Below are positions 8,187 through 10,063 of a stretch of 10,063 nt of DNA, one piece after another (positions within the stretch are counted from its first letter, which is position 1; every line of letters starts with the position of its first letter). A program made the translations under genes and the position numbers. The stretch is from the NCBI GenBank assembly GCA_003506995.1, contig DNXB01000127.1, positions 1-10,063 on the forward strand, read 5' to 3'. This stretch comes from Verrucomicrobiales bacterium (GTDB lineage Bacteria > Verrucomicrobiota > Verrucomicrobiia > Verrucomicrobiales > Verrucomicrobiaceae). The notes beneath the pieces are model-generated. The model was given only the letters and a program-made list of their open reading frames with translations. It made no database searches and was not told where the DNA came from.

Positions 8187-8963
8187 ATGTTCCGATTTCT
8201 TGTCCTGAGCCTGCTGTTCACCCTCTGCGCCTGCTCACGCAGCGACAAACTCATCATCGGCACGGACGCGACGTATCGCCCGTTCGAATACGTCGATGAG
8301 AAGGGCGAAATCGTCGGTGTCTCCATCGAAGTGGGCCGGGAAATTGGCAAGGCGCTCGGTCGCGAAGTGGAATTTCGCAACATCAACTTCGACGGTCTCA
8401 TCACCGCGCTGCGCACCGGCTCCATCGACCTCGTGATCTCCTCCATGACCGCCACGCCGGAGCGGCGGCAGTCGATTGATTTTTCCGAACCGTATGTGAA
8501 GACCGGCTTGTCGATTCTGGCCGCCAAAGGCTCCACCGTGCAAAGCGCGGCCGATTTGAAGACGCCAGGACGCAAGATCGTCGTCCGCCTCGGCACCACG
8601 GGTGAAAGCTGGGTGCGCGAGAATCTCAAGGAGGCCAAAATCACCGCCCTCGACGCCGATGTGTCGTGCGTGATGGAAGTGGTAAACGCAAACGTCGATG
8701 CGTGGGTTTATGACCAGCTCTCAATCATGAACTACCACGCCCAGAATGCCGACAAGACGCGCGCGCTGCTCGCTCCGTTGCGTGAAGAAGTGTGGGCCGT
8801 CGGCTTGCAGCAGGGCGATGACGAATTGAAAGCGAAGGTGAACGAAGTCCTCGCCCGCCTGCGCGGCGACGGCAGCTTTGGCAAGCTAGCCGAACGCTTC
8901 ATGGCGAAGGAAAAGGAAATGATGACAGCGCAAGGGCTGCCGTTTGTGTTTGAGTTGAAGTAG
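8187..8963 (+). CDS. Amino-acid-type ABC transporter substrate-binding lipoprotein (SBP family 3)
   Basis: This 258-residue protein starts with a short lipoprotein signal (MFRFLVLSLLFTLCAC) whose lipobox L-C-A-C places the lipidated cysteine at 16. Family 3 features follow: IIGTDATYRPFEYVDEKG (23-40), then FDGLITALRTGSIDLVISSM (68-87). T-P-E-R (90-93) supplies Arg93, matching the arginine that binds the ligand alpha-carboxylate in LAO/HisJ-type proteins. GTTGE is at 136-140, and Asp176 in V-D-A-W-V-Y-D matches the residue that binds the alpha-amino group. A polar or charged amino acid is therefore the likely ligand, though its identity is not readable. No permease or ATPase gene is adjacent: it sits alone 8 bp after nadE. 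Periplasmic, anchored to a membrane. The downstream gene is convergent, with a hairpin-rich spacer. It could alternatively be a sensory binding protein. Confidence 0.93.
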   Translation: MFRFLVLSLLFTLCACSRSDKLIIGTDATYRPFEYVDEKGEIVGVSIEVGREIGKALGREVEFRNINFDGLITALRTGSIDLVISSMTATPERRQSIDFSEPYVKTGLSILAAKGSTVQSAADLKTPGRKIVVRLGTTGESWVRENLKEAKITALDADVSCVMEVVNANVDAWVYDQLSIMNYHAQNADKTRALLAPLREEVWAVGLQQGDDELKAKVNEVLARLRGDGSFGKLAERFMAKEKEMMTAQGLPFVFELK

Positions 8964-9009
8964 TCCTGTTGCTTCGCAACTGGATGACTCCTGTTGCACA
9001 GCAACATGG
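8964..9009. terminator. Twin tandem hairpins at a convergent gene junction, possible bidirectional terminator
   Basis: The 46 bases between two convergent genes are almost entirely two similar palindromes. The first pairs TCCTGTTGC (8964-8972) with GCAACTGGA (8976-8984) around a TTC loop, with one T-T mismatch. The second pairs TGTTGC (8992-8997) with GCAACA (9001-9006) around an ACA loop. Both begin TCCTGTTGC, offset by 25 bases, so they look like a duplication. There is no long T-run on either side, so this is not a textbook intrinsic terminator. The position between two stop codons still favours a termination or 3'-end-protecting role. Confidence 0.5.
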
Positions 9010-10008
9010 CTACTTTCCGAGCGCGAAGTCGTCGGGCTTCACACCGGTTTTGTTACCTTTGAAGCCGTACATTGTGGGCTGGTAGTCGCCGATTGGGGTG
9101 ACCTCGGCTTTCTCCGGCACTTCGAGGCCGAGGCCCCAGAAGACGCTGTTCACGACGAGGCGGCGGGTGCCTTCGGTGGCGAGATCGGTGGCGGCGCCCA
9201 TGGTGGTGCAGAAGATTTTGTTTTCACCGCCGGCATCGTTTTTCACCACCCGCACCCAGGCGACGGGCATCATGGGCGTGTTCACGTCCTGCTCGGTGCC
9301 CGCCTTGGTTTTTTTGGTATAAGCGGCGGGCGGGGTGTCCGCGGTCATGCCTTGAAGGATCTGACCACGAGCGAGAATGACGGAGTCGGCGGGCGGAGCG
9401 GCTTCATAGACGTCGCTGTTGCCGAAAAGATCGCTCACACCGCGCAGGATGGGATGATTGGCGTTGGCGGCCTCGATGATGCCCTTGGTGGCCTCAACCT
9501 TGTGCTTGCCCCAGTGGCTGACCCAGGTCTCGCCGAGGACTTTGCGGCCCCAGCCGCCTTCGGGATTGTTCCAATTCCACGCGGCAAAGGGGCTGTCTTT
9601 GGCATAGCCGTTGAAGGCATGCGTGCTGGTGCGCAGGGCGATGATGGGGACGCCGCGATTGACCGCGTCGGCAAATTTTTTGCTGGTGGCGTCATCCCAA
9701 TGGCGGAAACGCAGCAGCATGACGATGGCGTCGGCGGAATCGAGCGCTTCGGGATGGCCCAAGCTGCCACCGGCGGTGGGATCGATGGTGCCATCGGCTC
9801 CGAGGCTGAAAAGCACAGTGCATTTGAATCCGTGGCGCTGGCTGAGAATCTTGCCGAGCATGGGCATGGCCTCCTCGCTGCGGTATTCCTCGTCGCCTGA
9901 GAGCAGCACGATGTGTTTGCCCTTGGCATCGCCTGCGGGTTCATAGACGACGTGATCGGCGGCGAGCAGGCTGGACGTGGCGAGGAGAGAGAGGAGGAGT
10001 GACTTCAT
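9010..10008 (-). CDS. Secreted ThuA-like domain protein
   Basis: This 332-residue protein begins with a signal peptide (MKSLLLSLLATSSLLAA, cleavage near residue 16-17). The mature part is a ThuA-like, class I glutamine-amidotransferase-like fold: H-I-V-L-L-S-G-D-E-E-Y-R-S-E-E (32-46), A-I-V-M-L-L-R-F-R-H-W (94-104), G-V-P-I-I-A-L-R-T-S-T-H-A-F (119-132), V-S-H-W-G-K-H (163-169), and N-H-P-I-L-R-G-V followed by N-S-D-V-Y (184-201). ThuA was named for trehalose utilisation in rhizobia, but the biochemical role of the many secreted versions in Planctomycetota and Verrucomicrobiota is not established. Carbohydrate metabolism is a guess. No catalytic Cys-His-Glu triad of true amidotransferases is apparent. 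The start is ATG 10008, which opens the signal peptide; the leader is C-rich (CCACC before ATG) and lacks a Shine-Dalgarno site. It converges on the binding-protein gene. Confidence 0.9.
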   Translation of the reverse strand: MKSLLLSLLATSSLLAADHVVYEPAGDAKGKHIVLLSGDEEYRSEEAMPMLGKILSQRHGFKCTVLFSLGADGTIDPTAGGSLGHPEALDSADAIVMLLRFRHWDDATSKKFADAVNRGVPIIALRTSTHAFNGYAKDSPFAAWNWNNPEGGWGRKVLGETWVSHWGKHKVEATKGIIEAANANHPILRGVSDLFGNSDVYEAAPPADSVILARGQILQGMTADTPPAAYTKKTKAGTEQDVNTPMMPVAWVRVVKNDAGGENKIFCTTMGAATDLATEGTRRLVVNSVFWGLGLEVPEKAEVTPIGDYQPTMYGFKGNKTGVKPDDFALGK

Positions 10009-10063
10009 GGTGGCGGAGGGTGGTGAATACGCGGGAGAAGGCGAGGCGTTTTCGGTGGAAATG

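Noticed and set aside
10009..10063. Right-hand tail, including an ATG at 10061
   Set aside because: Only 55 bases upstream of the ThuA-like gene, with no convincing promoter boxes. The ATG at the very edge cannot be evaluated as a start.

Overview
This 10 kb window is ordinary, dense, GC-rich bacterial chromosome. It looks like Verrucomicrobiota, in the Verrucomicrobiaceae/Prosthecobacter style. That is an inference from three things: a secreted ThuA-like protein of the kind abundant in Verrucomicrobiota and Planctomycetota, a Prc-type tail-specific protease carrying an Ala/Lys/Pro-rich insertion, and start codons preceded by C/T-rich leaders instead of Shine-Dalgarno sequences. I see no phage, transposon, CRISPR, tRNA, rRNA or recognisable defence genes.

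Layout. A minus-strand run occupies 1-3171. Read in its own direction it is prc (C-terminal processing protease), mogA (molybdopterin adenylyltransferase), then the first 40 codons of a LutA/YkgE-type Fe-S protein cut by the window edge. A striking octamer-repeat hairpin sits between mogA and the lutA-like gene and abuts the latter's start codon. A 109-bp divergent intergenic region (3172-3280) separates this run from six plus-strand genes: a glyoxalase-II-like metallo-beta-lactamase hydrolase, rlmN (23S rRNA/tRNA adenine C2 methyltransferase), a DUF1361 membrane protein, a DCC-family thiol-disulfide oxidoreductase (DUF393), nadE (glutamine-dependent NAD+ synthetase) and an amino-acid-binding lipoprotein. 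Gaps are 2-119 bp, so all or most may be co-transcribed. A twin-hairpin convergent spacer (8964-9009) then faces a minus-strand gene for a secreted ThuA-like protein that fills the right end.

Functionally this is mostly housekeeping: periplasmic proteolysis, Moco synthesis, rRNA modification, NAD synthesis, small-molecule hydrolysis and solute binding. No single pathway unites the cluster. The parts most worth a second look are the octamer-repeat hairpin in the lutA-like leader, the tightly coupled DUF1361/DCC pair (both carry a CxxC), the orphan binding protein coupled to nadE, the twin hairpins at the convergent junction, and the uniform lack of Shine-Dalgarno sites. I did not find convincing evidence of a previously undescribed multi-gene system.
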